From: Bolinopsis microptera | Lineage: Eukaryota; Ctenophora; Tentaculata; Lobata; Bolinopsidae | Direction: 5' to 3' | DNA: 64,000 nucleotides | Assembly: GCF_026151205.1 (NCBI RefSeq) | Contig: NC_087081.1 | Coordinates: 12,091,113 to 12,155,112 of the forward strand | Translations under genes and position numbers: made by a program | Shown here: piece by piece, positions 51,215 to 61,692 of the stretch | How positions within the stretch are numbered: the stretch's first letter is position 1 | Layout of the letters: the number at the start of each line of letters is the position of its first letter | Notes under the pieces: model-generated | The model's database searches: none | The model's input: the letters and a program-made list of their open reading frames with translations, nothing else | What the model was told of the DNA's origin: nothing

Positions 51215-52074
51215 TACACCGAGGTTAAAGCGTTTTATATGTTGTTAAATAAGATTACTGGATTTTTTAAATAAATGGTAATTCTTGGTAATTATAAACT
51301 TTTCAAATAAGTTCATGTTGTAATGGAATTAATAGTAATTTGTAATTGTTCCTTACTGAACCCTGGACCAAATTTATCCGTTGTTTACAATCAATGAAAC
51401 TAATAAATCAATGTTTTAGCTCATTTTACAAAGTCAAATATTTAAAACAATTAAAATTGTATAGTGCTCAATTTGTAAATGACTAGTTGATCTTTGCTAT
51501 TGGAAGTTTGTCAAGGACTGGCAGCTAGCGGGGCAAGGAATGCACGGGCTTAGGGGCTTTTGTGCACACCAGAACACTAGCTCGGTAGATTTTTGGAAAC
51601 TAGAAGGACTGAAAACTAAAATTGTTTTTGATGGAGACTGAGGCATGTTTTTGAGAGGGACGGTATAATAGCTTGTGGTAACAACTGGCCTTTACTTTAA
51701 TAGGATGAAGTTTTAGTTTTAGGACAGGAAGAAGGCATTAAGAAGATTTGCTCTTTGTTTACAAGGCAGAATATAAGCAATGTTGGTTATAATATGTATC
51801 AATATCTAGATCTTCGTTTATCAATTTTCACTAAATGGGTTTAAAATTTTAATAGGGAGGGAAATTCATCAACTTTATTAAGTACCTATCAAAAATAAAT
51901 CTTATATCAATGTAATATATTAAAAATCATAATCCTAAGTCTAATAATAAATCTGTTAAAAACACTTTCTCACTACACTGCGCTCACACACGTTAGTAAG
52001 ACAAAGGAAAATGCACACCCAGCTAATTTTCAATTTCAAGATAATCATTTTGGATGTGTGGACCCTAGGGTAGA
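51215..52074. other. LINE-D 3' untranslated region and spacer
   Basis: The part next to 52074 is downstream of the stop of the minus-strand LINE-D and contains an AATAAA-like signal (minus strand) near 51875. The rest has no recognisable gene. Confidence 0.4.
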
Positions 52075-52700
52075 CTAAATGTCAAAATTTAGATTAGAGC
52101 ATTCGAAATCTTTGTTTGTCCAATCAAGATCAGCATGGTTATGCTGGTTGACGAGCTGTGATTGCTTCATCCTAGACTTCAGGCAGGCCACACTTAGACA
52201 GTAGTCACGTATACCAAGCTTAGGCACAATTACGTTCCAAATACGAGTCGTTCTGCTATTGAAGTTGTCAGGGGGGTCTGCTTGGCTTAGTATAAGGGTG
52301 GGTTTCCTACTTGAGCAGGTGAAATTTTCATGGAGGGAAATCGGAGCACGGAATTTCATGATTTTATAGAGCTCAAGGAAACAATGGTAAGTGTACAGGT
52401 TTTGGACGTCAAGTATTCCGTGTTCCTTGAACAAAGGTTTCGTGTGCTCTTTCAAGAAAAATTTTTTGTTCAGATTTTGGTTGCCAAACGGTCGAGCACG
52501 AGCACAGGTCTTAAATTTATCTAGGTATGCCTCCCTGTCGCCAAACAGTACCCTGAGACAATATTTTTGTGCTTTGAATACAGAACTTATACGAGTTTTG
52601 GCTGCCCCACCCCAAACCGTGATACAATAGGAGAGGTGTGATTCAAATAACAATAATGTCCATGGTTTCCTAAATACACGCGATTTAGCATCAGGAACAC
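52075..52700 (-). pseudogene. LINE-D: C-terminal end of a reverse-transcriptase ORF
   Basis: The translation has the post-RT region of CR1/Jockey-like elements: FESHLSYCITVWGGAAKTRI, FKAQKYCLRVLFG, LYTYHCFLELYKIMK and NSRTTRIWNVIVPKLGI. It ends at a stop at 52075. The catalytic part is missing: at about 52700 the sequence meets the 5' end of the plus-strand LINE-B. The copy is therefore 5'-truncated or cut by LINE-B. Confidence 0.8.
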
Positions 52701-52711
52701 CACCACTAAAT

Positions 52712-54405
52712 ATGACCAAGATACATGAATTCCATGGTTATATCTACAAACATAAGCCTCACATCATTATTCTAAACGAGACATGGCTGAAAAATTCCAT
52801 TCTCAGTAATGAGGTGCTCCCTGACAAATACAAAGTATTTAGGCTTGACCGATCCTTAAGATCGCATCCAGTGGATGCAACCCAGCCCAAGAAATTCAGA
52901 AAAAACGGTGGTGGTGTTCTGATTGCCCATAGAACAGACATTGATATTTCGAGTCTAAAGTTCTCTAAAGTTAGTGTTCAAGCTGAATTATTATCCATCA
53001 TAATTAAGACTCAGTGTGGAAGAAACTTTTGTATATCAACATTTTATAGAGTAGGAACGCTTGGCTTAGATAATTTTGAATCTTTCAAGAAACATTTTGT
53101 TACTTTAGCATCTGCCAGAAAATTGCAAAGGCACATTCTGGTAGGTGACTTTAATTTGGCTTCGATTTCCTGGCCAGATGGTCAGTCATCTTGCCAGCTA
53201 CATTCTAGCTTTGTAAATTTTCTCACTGATGACCTCGGACATACACAACTTATTAGCTCCCCTACTCACAAGTCAGGCAACACCTTAGATCTTGTGTTCA
53301 CTAACATTCAAAACCTTATTAAGAATGTTAAAGTTTTAGATCAAAACGAAATGTGTATGTCCGACCACTTTTGTATCACATTTGACATTGATATTAAGAC
53401 CAAGTATATTAAGCAGCATAAAAGAAAGATCTGTAATTATAGTAAAGGTAATTTTAGGGGCCTGAATTCTGAGTTATTTAGCATCGATTGGGATAGTATA
53501 TTTGAGTGTAATGATCCTTATCTTGCCTGGAGTCGATTCAGAGGAGTTCTCGGTGCAGCCTGTGACCGATGGATCCCTAAAAAGACCATTAAGTCTCAGT
53601 TCCAGCCCCCATGGTACGACTCCGAATGTGATCGTCTCCTACGAAATAAGGAGAAATGGAGAATAAGGCATAAGGGGAGCAACTCTGAGTCTCATAAACA
53701 AAAGTTTCGTGCATTTCGCACAAAATTTAAAAATTTGATGGACGAAAGAATGAGACTCAGTGTTGAGGATGACTCCGATGATGCTCTTATCTCCAAGAAA
53801 TTCTGGACCTACGTTAAATCTAAATCAAAGTCAACCAGGATCCCTGAAACTGTCAAATATCATAATCGCTTTCGAAACAATCCATCTGATCAAGCTGCCC
53901 TTTTTTACGAATATTTTTATGAGCAGTTTTCTCAAGAGAGCGATTATGGCATTGACATAGATTTTCGTGATGATTGTTTTTCAAGTCTTGTGTTTAGTAG
54001 AGAAGATGTTCTGTTGATTCTTAAAAAGTTAAATCCTAACAAGGCCCCTGGCCCTGATGGGATTCATGGGAGAGTCCTCAAAAACTGTGCCCAAAGCCTT
54101 GCATACCCACTTAGTGTTTTATTTAACCTGTCTTTCTCGAGCGGATGCATACCCCCTGATTGGAAGCTGGCACTTGTAGTACCAGTGCACAAAAAGGGCG
54201 ATAAGTCTTCGGTTGAGAACTACAGGCCTATCTCGTTAACATCTCTTGTAATGAAAGTATTTGAACGGTGCATAAAGACTGCATTATACGCTGCGTGTTC
54301 TGATCTGTTGGATGACCGACAACACGGTTTTGTTAATGAACGTTCATGCACAACCCAAATGATACCTTTCACGGACAATCTTGCACTTGCATTGAATAGG
54401 AAAAC
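52712..54405 (+). pseudogene. LINE-B part 1: endonuclease and N-terminal RT
   Basis: The frame opens inside an endonuclease domain: IIILNETWLKNS, GGGVLIAHRTDIDI, LVGDFNLASISWPDG, NTLDLVFTNI and MSDHFCITFD (the SDH box). Then comes a linker and RT motifs LKKLNPNKAPGPDGIHGRVL, WKLALVVPVHKKGDKS, YRPISLTSLVMKVFE and RQHGFVNERSC. It breaks at ALALNR, where a 0.24-kb repeat is inserted; the frame resumes at 54649. With the insertions removed this is a CR1/Jockey-like ORF. Confidence 0.9.
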
Positions 54406-54648
54406 AAATTTAGGAAAACAAATTTAAATTTTGGTATTTATTAATAACAATCAAAACATATCATATCATAAAAATAAAGCCACGCGTTGGTTGACTGCCT
54501 CAGTAAGGTGAATAATTTAAGCTTGAAGGTGCCCTGCGCTTACTGGGCCGCGCTCAGCCTGTCATTCCGCCAAATCTTTATTCTTTCATTATGTTAATGA
54601 ACATAATAGCCTGGGGTCCTCAGGTAACCCTGCGCATTTACAGAACCT
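54406..54648. mobile_element. 0.24-kb repeat inserted in LINE-B, itself split by a MITE
   Basis: It starts GGAAAACAAATTT and ends CTTATGCGGC, is the inverted equivalent of 50690-50935, and contains the 88-bp MITE 54540-54627. Removing it restores LALNR next to SRTGIIYFDFAKAF in LINE-B, with AGG shared at the two junctions. Mechanism unclear. Confidence 0.7.
54540..54627. mobile_element. 88-bp MITE with 8-bp target duplication
   Basis: It runs TTACTGGGCCGCG to GGGGTCCTCAGGTAA and is flanked by CCCTGCGC on both sides (54532-54539, 54628-54635). Same family as 11238-11337. A weaker relative, with the core CAGCCTGTCATTCCGCC, is near 55985-56085. Confidence 0.88.
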
Positions 54649-54748
54649 TATGCGGCAGGTCCAGGACTGGTATAATATATTTTGATTTTGCGAAAGCCTT
54701 TGATAGCGTTTCGCATGACCTCATTTTAAGTAAATTAAAGAATATTTT
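54649..54748 (+). pseudogene. LINE-B part 2: RT motif FDFAKAFDSV
   Basis: This 100-base piece encodes RTGIIYFDFAKAFDSVSHDL and ILSKLKNIF in the frame of part 1. It ends where the 5.26-kb element begins. The first catalytic aspartate of the RT (YFDFAKAFD) is in this piece. Confidence 0.85.
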
Positions 54749-55771
54749 CACTCCTGCGCGCAGTGTTGTGACCTCCCTTCGTCGTAATTAGCTCGTATTC
54801 AGATTGAACAATTTTGAAGTCAAATAAATGTTGTTTCTTTTAGATTTGAATAAACAATAAGGATTTAGTCCGAAAGTAATTTGTCTACTAAATAACATTT
54901 TGAAATTATGAACAAAATTGGTAAAAATTTGCCATAGTTGTGACCAAAAAACTACGCGCAGAATTAAATATTTCTTCATAAACGCGTGAACATTTTTGAG
55001 TTTAACATTGAATATCTTAGCTCGGTTATTTTAATACTTAATTTTAAACTATCTATCCGATAACTAAACATTTTATCTTTACGACAGTATAATTTTTTTT
55101 GTATATTTGCTAAATTAAAAAAACAGTAGGAATAGAAACGTCGAAGGTCTTGCGCTTATTTCAGTCCCAAAATATACCCTAATCATAAACTTCATAAAAC
55201 CCACTGAAAATGATGTCTACAGGCATATTTAGCCCTTACACCTTCCCAAATCATTTAGCAAGGATTCAGAGCCAGCTTTTAAAATTAGCTTTCGAATAAC
55301 ATTGTTAAGACATAAAACTATAAATAAATGAGTGCGTTTTTCTCTTTCGTCTCAACAGTTTCTCTTTCATTTTAACACTATATATTAGTAAAAGCAATCA
55401 GCGATCTTTATTCATCATTAAAGGAGTAAAATAATTGGTCCTCGTTAATGTTTAGTGTCTGATTACAGTTTCGGTCCGACCTCCACACCTGAAAAGATAT
55501 TGGGGGTATTATCAGTTAAGTAAATGGAAAAATCATATTTGCATCATAAAACTATGAAAACTAATGTTTTTGAAGGCTCGCCTATTCGTTTAAGCAATCA
55601 AATAGTCAGTGCAAAGAACAGTTGAAGGCACCGGGAATGTTTCAAATAAATCCTCTGTCTGCTATCAGACCACACACTCCACTATGCACTTCAATGTATC
55701 GTATAACAATGGCAGTTGAAATGTGTTCCCGCCATTTTAAAATCAAAAATGTGCGCAGCATCTTACGGGTT

Positions 55772-55834
55772 ATGCGCCGTGATCAACGGTCACGGCGCAA
55801 TGGTTCTGCGCCGTGACCATTGATCACGGCGCAT
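55772..55834. repeat. Double palindrome with 28-bp arms
   Basis: The arm 55772-55799 (ATGCGCCGTGATCAACGGTC and ACGGCGCA) is the reverse complement of 55807-55834 with one mismatch. Each arm is itself an inverted repeat (GCGCCGTGA / TCACGGCGC). The sequence can thus form one long or two short hairpins. Confidence 0.92.
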
Positions 55835-56216
55835 ACACATTGCGTTTAAATTGTCGTATAAATGTCCAGCTTCTCTGTGAAATTTGGTTGACTCGACTAA
55901 TTTAGAAATTTAATACTCTTTGTTTCATTCTAGTTTAATTGTATTTCTATTATGGTCGGAAAGAATTATAATGTTTTTTTCTTCTACTGGGCCACATTCA
56001 GCCTGTCATTCCGCCATATTTTCAACGGCTATGAACACTAACATATGAACACTTATATGAGCCTGGCCCCATGTAAGATGTTTCTTTGTAGTCAGCAGTG
56101 TATTACTATTTCGGTTTTATAGTCGCATTTAATTCAGTAAATATTAATGGTTTCTTCACCTCTTCAAAGTTCAATGTAATTGGTTTGGAGGTCATTTGAA
56201 ATAAGGAGGTAAAATA

Positions 56217-58483
56217 ACTCACATAGCTTCCAGCAAGTTTCACGGATATAGTGATTGAGTTTCTGGTCAACCTAGCCTCTTTGCCTGACTGATTTCTTGT
56301 TCGGCAGGGTGACTGCTTAAACGTCAACTTCAACCTCTTCCACTGCATCGAATCGTACTAGTAGAATTTTTACCTGAAATATTACATTTAGTTTAGCGAC
56401 CTTCACATGTGGGTCAAACTGAGTAACATCTGCTTATTTAGTCAAACATCTAGTGTGGCCTTGCCCATCGGCAGCCTGTCCGATACTTGGAAGCTGGAGA
56501 AATGTCGACTCCAACAGTCCTACCAGCAGTTTTTTGATGACATGATAAGGGCAATTCAACCGCAAGTCAGGTCAGGGAGAGTTTGGAGACCAGACAAGGA
56601 ACTAGATTGTGCTGAGAGGGACTTAGTCTGTGAAGCGGTGAGAGGAATGGTCCAGCCGTACAGCAGGGCAAGGATTGGTTTTGGAGAATGGAAGAAACCG
56701 TGGAAGAAGATGAACGCCCGGGAACAACAAGCTGAGGTCCTTCAGAGAGTTAAAAGAAACCTCGAGCATGAAAGTGAAGTTCAATGCGGCTCTCTTGAGA
56801 TGCAGTCAAGATGGGGACAGTGGAGGGAAGAGGTTATGAAGACGGACATGAGCTGGCACACACTCTTTAAGTATGGTGATTCGCTCACAGGTTTTATGCT
56901 CAGTGCGACTTATGGTACTGTGGTCACACCAAATTGATTTTTTTTAAATAATCCAAATACAGGCAGCGATTTAGTCAACTTAAGTTTGTCATTTATGTAA
57001 TTGAACATTAAACATGTATCCTTCATAGAATTTTGTATTATCTCGAGGGTATAAAATTGTCAATTGAGAAACACGTCATAAATCTAAACAAATAAGTTCA
57101 TTAAAATAGCTATCAATCAGTAAATGAACGAACCTGTACATCTAGATGATGTAGGTCCACCACTTGTAACTTGTCAGACCGGTTGTTGTACAGCTTCCTG
57201 TTCAGCCTGAAAACACATTTCTGTTACCATGACAACGTTACCATTACAAGTTACCCGTGATGGGGAGTGTCATGAGGTTACGTGACTGATAAAGTTAATA
57301 CACCTCCTCCCCACTAATAGTGCACTAACCTGGAAATGAGGGAGTAGACTCCAAAAAGTGAGGACCAGCGTCATGTCAGTAACTTTAAAAAAAGCCCGGG
57401 CCTATTTTAGATCCTGAAATTAGTGCCAGGAGTCTGTTTTGTGGATTATATTGTTGGCTTTAAAGGGATTTAAAAAGTGTAAACATGGTAGGGTATTTAT
57501 AAAACACATAATTACTGAACACGTGTCGAGATTAACTTAAAACGTGAAAAATCAATAATCAAGTAATCACACGTTTCCTTGCCCCTTCCCTTGTCTGAAA
57601 AGTGAAAACTATCCCCTCCGCTTTCACCGAACGTGTGTCTAATCACGAGCAATTTAAATCAAACACGTAAAAAAAAGTAACACATAAATGCGAGTACAGT
57701 GGCAGTCAACTACATGAATGGTAGTCAACTGATAGTGCGGAGAAACACGGCACACACGTTAGGCCAGGAATGTTCCGCGCCATATAAGGAATAATTCACT
57801 GGGTGTACAAATAAACAATGTGGTTGGGCCGTGAACTGGTGGTATTTTTTACACAACTTGTTTTAGTGGGAGCTTGTCAAGTCCTGTGCTCGATTATAGT
57901 AGTATAGAAGTGAGGCGGAACACCATAGTATGAAGACACAGGCACTTTTAGAGTCCATTTTAATATCACTTTTCACGCTCAGTGCTTCAGACTTTAAAGT
58001 AAAACTGGCACTTTCCATTTTAACTTCGGCTAATTGATCCCTTACCAATATAAGATAAGTTGTAAATGTAAGTATGAATTGTGGGTCAAATAAGACAGTA
58101 GTTTTTATGTTCTTATGTGACTTTTTAATCTATAATTCCCGGCCAAAAACTCAAAATTGGCCGGGGCCGGGAATAAACACCTCCCCCGGCGCCGGGAATC
58201 CCGGTCGTTCAGTGCATTACATGACAGCACAGTAAACAGAGCCAAAGTTGTTACTTGTCAAATGCTAAAATAGAATCTCTAGAATACAAATAAATTCATT
58301 CGATCAACATCGAAAATGACGTCACAACGACGGTAATGTCAATGACGTCACGAAGCTCACTTGAAGTTTTTGCTGCTGTCTGAGTTTATCAGCTTGTTCA
58401 CCAGTCTCTGTACTTCTTCAGCGTGCTGATTCAACAGCTCCTGCGGGAGATGCTTCTTGATCTTTCAGCGCTTTTAGCTTCTC
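56217..58483 (-). pseudogene. Spliced-looking remnants of an Smr-domain gene
   Basis: Three minus-strand exon-like pieces have acceptor and donor sites. Piece A (58483-58361) encodes KKHLPQELLNQHAEEVQRLV and NKLINSDSSKNF. Piece B (57206-57134) encodes LNRKLYNNRSDKLQVVDLHH and LDVQ. A ends in phase 2 and B starts with one base, so they join exactly. Piece C (56373-56217) carries RNQSGKEARLTRNSITISVK. The words VVDLHHLDV and RNQSGKEARL recall the LDLHGLHV and G-GNHS--G-ARL boxes of Smr (small MutS-related) domains, as in N4BP2. Piece A needs a one-base shift to join its upstream part, and C is out of frame after B. It lies wholly inside the 5.26-kb TIR element. Capture of a host gene fragment is inferred. 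Confidence 0.5.
56407..56937 (+). pseudogene. Retroelement ORF fragment (linker before the C-terminal zinc box)
   Basis: The frame reads LPIGSLSDTWKLEKCRLQQS, then GRVWRPDKELDCAERDLVCE, RARIGFGEWKKPWKKMNARE and, near the end, SWHTLFKYGDSLTGFMLSATYGTVVTP. Its order matches a segment I know from LINE-like ORFs of cnidarians and fish (GRKW-A-EA---AE-RL--, G--G-GW, W--LW---P-RLSFL-R-TYD-LP-P-NL), which precedes a Cys-rich box. The Cys box is not present. It lies in the intron between Smr pieces B and C, on the other strand. Confidence 0.5.
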
Positions 58484-59144
58484 CTGAAATAATCGAGAGG
58501 TAATATTGTCTTCTTTCTCTAATAACAAACAAAATAATAAACAAACAAATAAGCAAAGTTTTGTCTGCTTTCAAGCTCAAAAGTAATAGTAACACTAACA
58601 CGACTCACGAGCCCTTTAAAGCTTGTAATAATGTAAGGCGTGACTGTGTTTTCTATGGACAAAATTATTTCAACCTAATTTCTGCATGACAATGTTTAAC
58701 CTAATTTCTACATGACTATGATCCAGCTATCAGGAAAATTTAAACATCTAATAATTTAAAATTATATCATTAGAACTAGAAGTTCATTTAAAAGTATCGA
58801 AATCTTAGTTCTATTTTTACAGTCACCTTTTTAACTATTGAGTTCAATGATTGCTAACTTTGGTTTACTCTTTAACTAAAATTTGCTGAAATTAAAAAGT
58901 TGTATGATAAAAAGGTACACAAAATCAAAAACTTAGTCGATTAAACTCGTTTCTAGTCTGCGTCCAAACTTACTTATTATTATTAAAGTTAAACGTTAGA
59001 ATTTATAAATAATAGTAAAACAGGATTTAATATCTCCCAAAGGATCAACCTCGTGAACTGTAACTTCGATTTAATAAAAGGCTCGAATAAAAGCAAAGAG
59101 GTTACTAAGTACTTACCTATTACCCCCATGACATAAGATTAAAA

Positions 59145-59400
59145 TTCTCCCCTAACGAGATATTGGCGAAAAACTGTCTCGATCACGTGATATGACCGTA
59201 TAAGGAAGTTAGCCTAATTTCTCTATAGTGTTTCAGTATATGCTTTTGTAAAGGATTTGGTTAGGGTTATGCCGTTAGGGTTGGGATCTGATTAAAGGGT
59301 TATGGTTTCCGGGTTTCGAATAGTTGTTTAGGGCCATCTACAGAACGGGTTGAAGAAGTCACGTGACAGGCGATTGTAGAGTGATTAATCATCATCCACC
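59145..59400. repeat. Dispersed repeat, copy 2
   Basis: Matches 10922-11165 in the same orientation, with the same CACGTGATATGACC and AGTCACGTGACAG words and a GGTTAGGG-like block. It lies near the right end of the 5.26-kb element. Confidence 0.75.
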
Positions 59401-60011
59401 ATAACTGCAATCGTAAACAGTTAATTAATTAGGTATCAACAATCAAGCACAATATATAATACAGCAGGGCTGATTACTGCTGACACATTATAAAGCAACT
59501 AAGAGCAGAAATATAATGGATGATGGAATAACGCGAGGCAACAGTGAACTGGGCGCAATTAAAACGCGAACAGTGAACGCACGAGGTGTAAAGGTCAAAG
59601 TGCTCCTTCATCAATTATGTTCACTCTTAGACGGATTTGACACGCGAAATTGCGCGGCAATTATGCGCGGCGCGTAAAACTTTTGTAAACCTTTCGGACA
59701 AGGGTTAAATTATTTTTCTACTGTCAACACAGCCCAAGTTATACATGTTTTAATATCAAAAAATGTCCAATTTTTTTGTATCATTTTTAACTAATTTTTT
59801 TTTCAAATCGCTGCCACATCAAAATTATTTTACGAAAGTACATTAAATTTTCACAGAAAGCAAGTTTAATTGTTTTAGAACTATATTAAAAAAGAATTTA
59901 ATATTAAAAATGTTAAAACTTTAAAATTATCAATTGAATAAATTGCCAACGTCCAAATATTTGTAAAATACGACGAAGAGGGGTCACAACACTGCGCGCG
60001 GCAGTGATTTT

Positions 60012-61084
60012 TAATGTCGATGGACTAATGCTTAAATTTATTAAGTCCTATCTTGAGGGGCGACAACAACAAGTAGTGATAGGAGGCCAAACGTCTTCTT
60101 CTCTACCAGTTCGGTCTGGTGTCCCTCAAGGTTCTATACTTGGCCCTTTATTGTTTGTAATATTTATAAATGACATGTTCTCCTGTGTCTCTGAAGGCAC
60201 CAATATCGCCCTTTATGCAGATGACACTAAAATTTGGAGAGAGATTCTTGGTTACCCTGACCATCACATAATCCAAAATGACATCAATAGATTATATGAT
60301 TGGTCAGTGAGAAATCGAATGAAGTTCCACCCACAAAAGTGCAAAGCCCTCTCTGTGTCCCTGCAAAGAAACGCGCTGGATAACTTGCCATTCAATACCT
60401 TCTTTTATAAACTTTCTGGAAGTGATATTGACTTTGTGCCCTCTCAGTCAGATTTAGGAGTTGCAATAAACTCCAGGTTTAATTGGGGTGCACAATGTCA
60501 TGTAAAGCGCTTGTTTCCAAAGCTACATCTAGACTTGGACTACTTAAGAGAACATGTCATTTCACTACTGATAAAAGGCAGAAAAGATCGTTCTACTTAG
60601 CGTTAATTAGGTCTATATTTGAACATTGTTCTGTCATATGGTCCCCTCAATCTGCAACTCATCTTCAACAGTTTGTTGCTATCCAAAAGAGGGCTATTAA
60701 ATGGATCAATGGTGAACCTTACTCCAGTTATAATGACGATAAACTTGCTACAGAGCAAAAGAAACTAAATATTCTCCCTGTTAAACAGAAGTTTATTTAT
60801 AACGATCTTATGACCTTAAAAAAAAAATAGTGAATAGCATAATTCCAGTTTCGCTCCCTACATATATAGTCCTATGCCGTCCAGAGGGCACCCGATACAC
60901 TAGGCACAATGCTCAAATAATTGATATGTCGGATACTTCAACTTACATGAGTACCACTGTGCCCTGCTCGGATGCCTTCCGAAATAGCTTTTTTCATAGA
61001 TCTATGCTGAAATGGAATAGTCTACCAGTATGTATCCGGCAGTCAGAGCGGATTTCTACTTTTAAGGCCAAACTGATCAAATAA
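60012..61084 (+). pseudogene. LINE-B part 3: RT palm, thumb and C-terminus
   Basis: It resumes as NVDGLMLKFIKSYLEGRQQQ and has VRSGVPQGSILGPLLFVIFI and the catalytic box NIALYADDTKIW. A frameshift near 60490-60580 moves the frame to KRSFYLALIRSIFEHCSVIW. A further shift in an A run near 60825 leads to the last frame, which contains RNSFFHRSMLKWNSLPVCIR and stops at 61082-61084. The (ATAA)n run that follows is a typical LINE 3' tail. Confidence 0.88.
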
Positions 61085-61494
61085 ATAAATAAATAAATAA
61101 AGTCAATTTTTACAGCACAGCAATATATATCTAAATATCAGATCCTCTGTAATCATAATGTATAAAAAAAGGAGCTTTTCTCTGTGCTGAAGGATGAATC
61201 AAGGCAGATCATGGTTCTGTTAGCAGGCCACCCTAGTTATGGACAATACATATATATAAAATAATTAAATTATAATTTTAAAATTGTGCCAAGATTGAAC
61301 TAAAACATAACTCAGGGTAAAATAGACGTATTCCCTTCGTCAAATTAACTATTTACAATACTAAACTTAAACGAACTCCGGGTAAAATAAACGTAATCCC
61401 TTTGTCAAACTTGCTATTTACAATAAGTTAATAAATTAATACGGTTGAAAATTATTTCATATTCAATAACAATGTAGCATCAATATAATTGATA
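61085..61494 (+). repeat. 0.4-kb segment next to a LINE end, copy 2
   Basis: Starts with (ATAA)n and GTCAATTTTTACAGCACAGC and ends ATCAATATAATTGATA. It equals 46415-46830 inverted, with very few differences. Its right side meets the 3' untranslated tail of LINE-C. Confidence 0.9.
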
Positions 61495-61692
61495 CAAATG
61501 AGGAGCATACAGTGAGAATTGCACATAACAGGAGGACTGGAGGTATGGAGCAATAATGATTGACAGTGCACCTTTCCACTGATGTTCCTAATTTCCTGTA
61601 ATAGCTTAATAGGCATGGAAATACTTTGATTGCAGGGGATAGATTGGATTCACTTATGTACTGAGATAACTTAACCGAAATAACATAACTGC

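Larger units (their letters stand above)
54749..60006. mobile_element. 5.26-kb TIR element with 5-bp target duplication
   Basis: Left end CACTCCTGCGCGCAGTGTTG continuing TGACCTCCCTTCGTCGTA; right end, reverse complemented, CACTGCCGCGCGCAGTGTTG continuing TGACCCCTCTTCGTCGTA. ATTTT stands directly outside both ends (54744-54748 and 60007-60011). Removing the element and one ATTTT rejoins LINE-B in frame as KNIFNVDGL. A 5-bp duplication with CAC-starting ends is seen in Transib and RAG-like transposons, but the ends here do not follow CACWATG, so the superfamily stays open. It contains no long ORF with transposase motifs. It holds Smr-domain gene remnants, a LINE fragment, a large palindrome and a dispersed repeat. 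Confidence 0.88.

Noticed and set aside
56407-56937. A 176-residue host gene
   Set aside because: Its segments follow the order of a LINE-like ORF linker, no splice partners were found, and it lies inside a transposon; kept only as a retroelement fragment.
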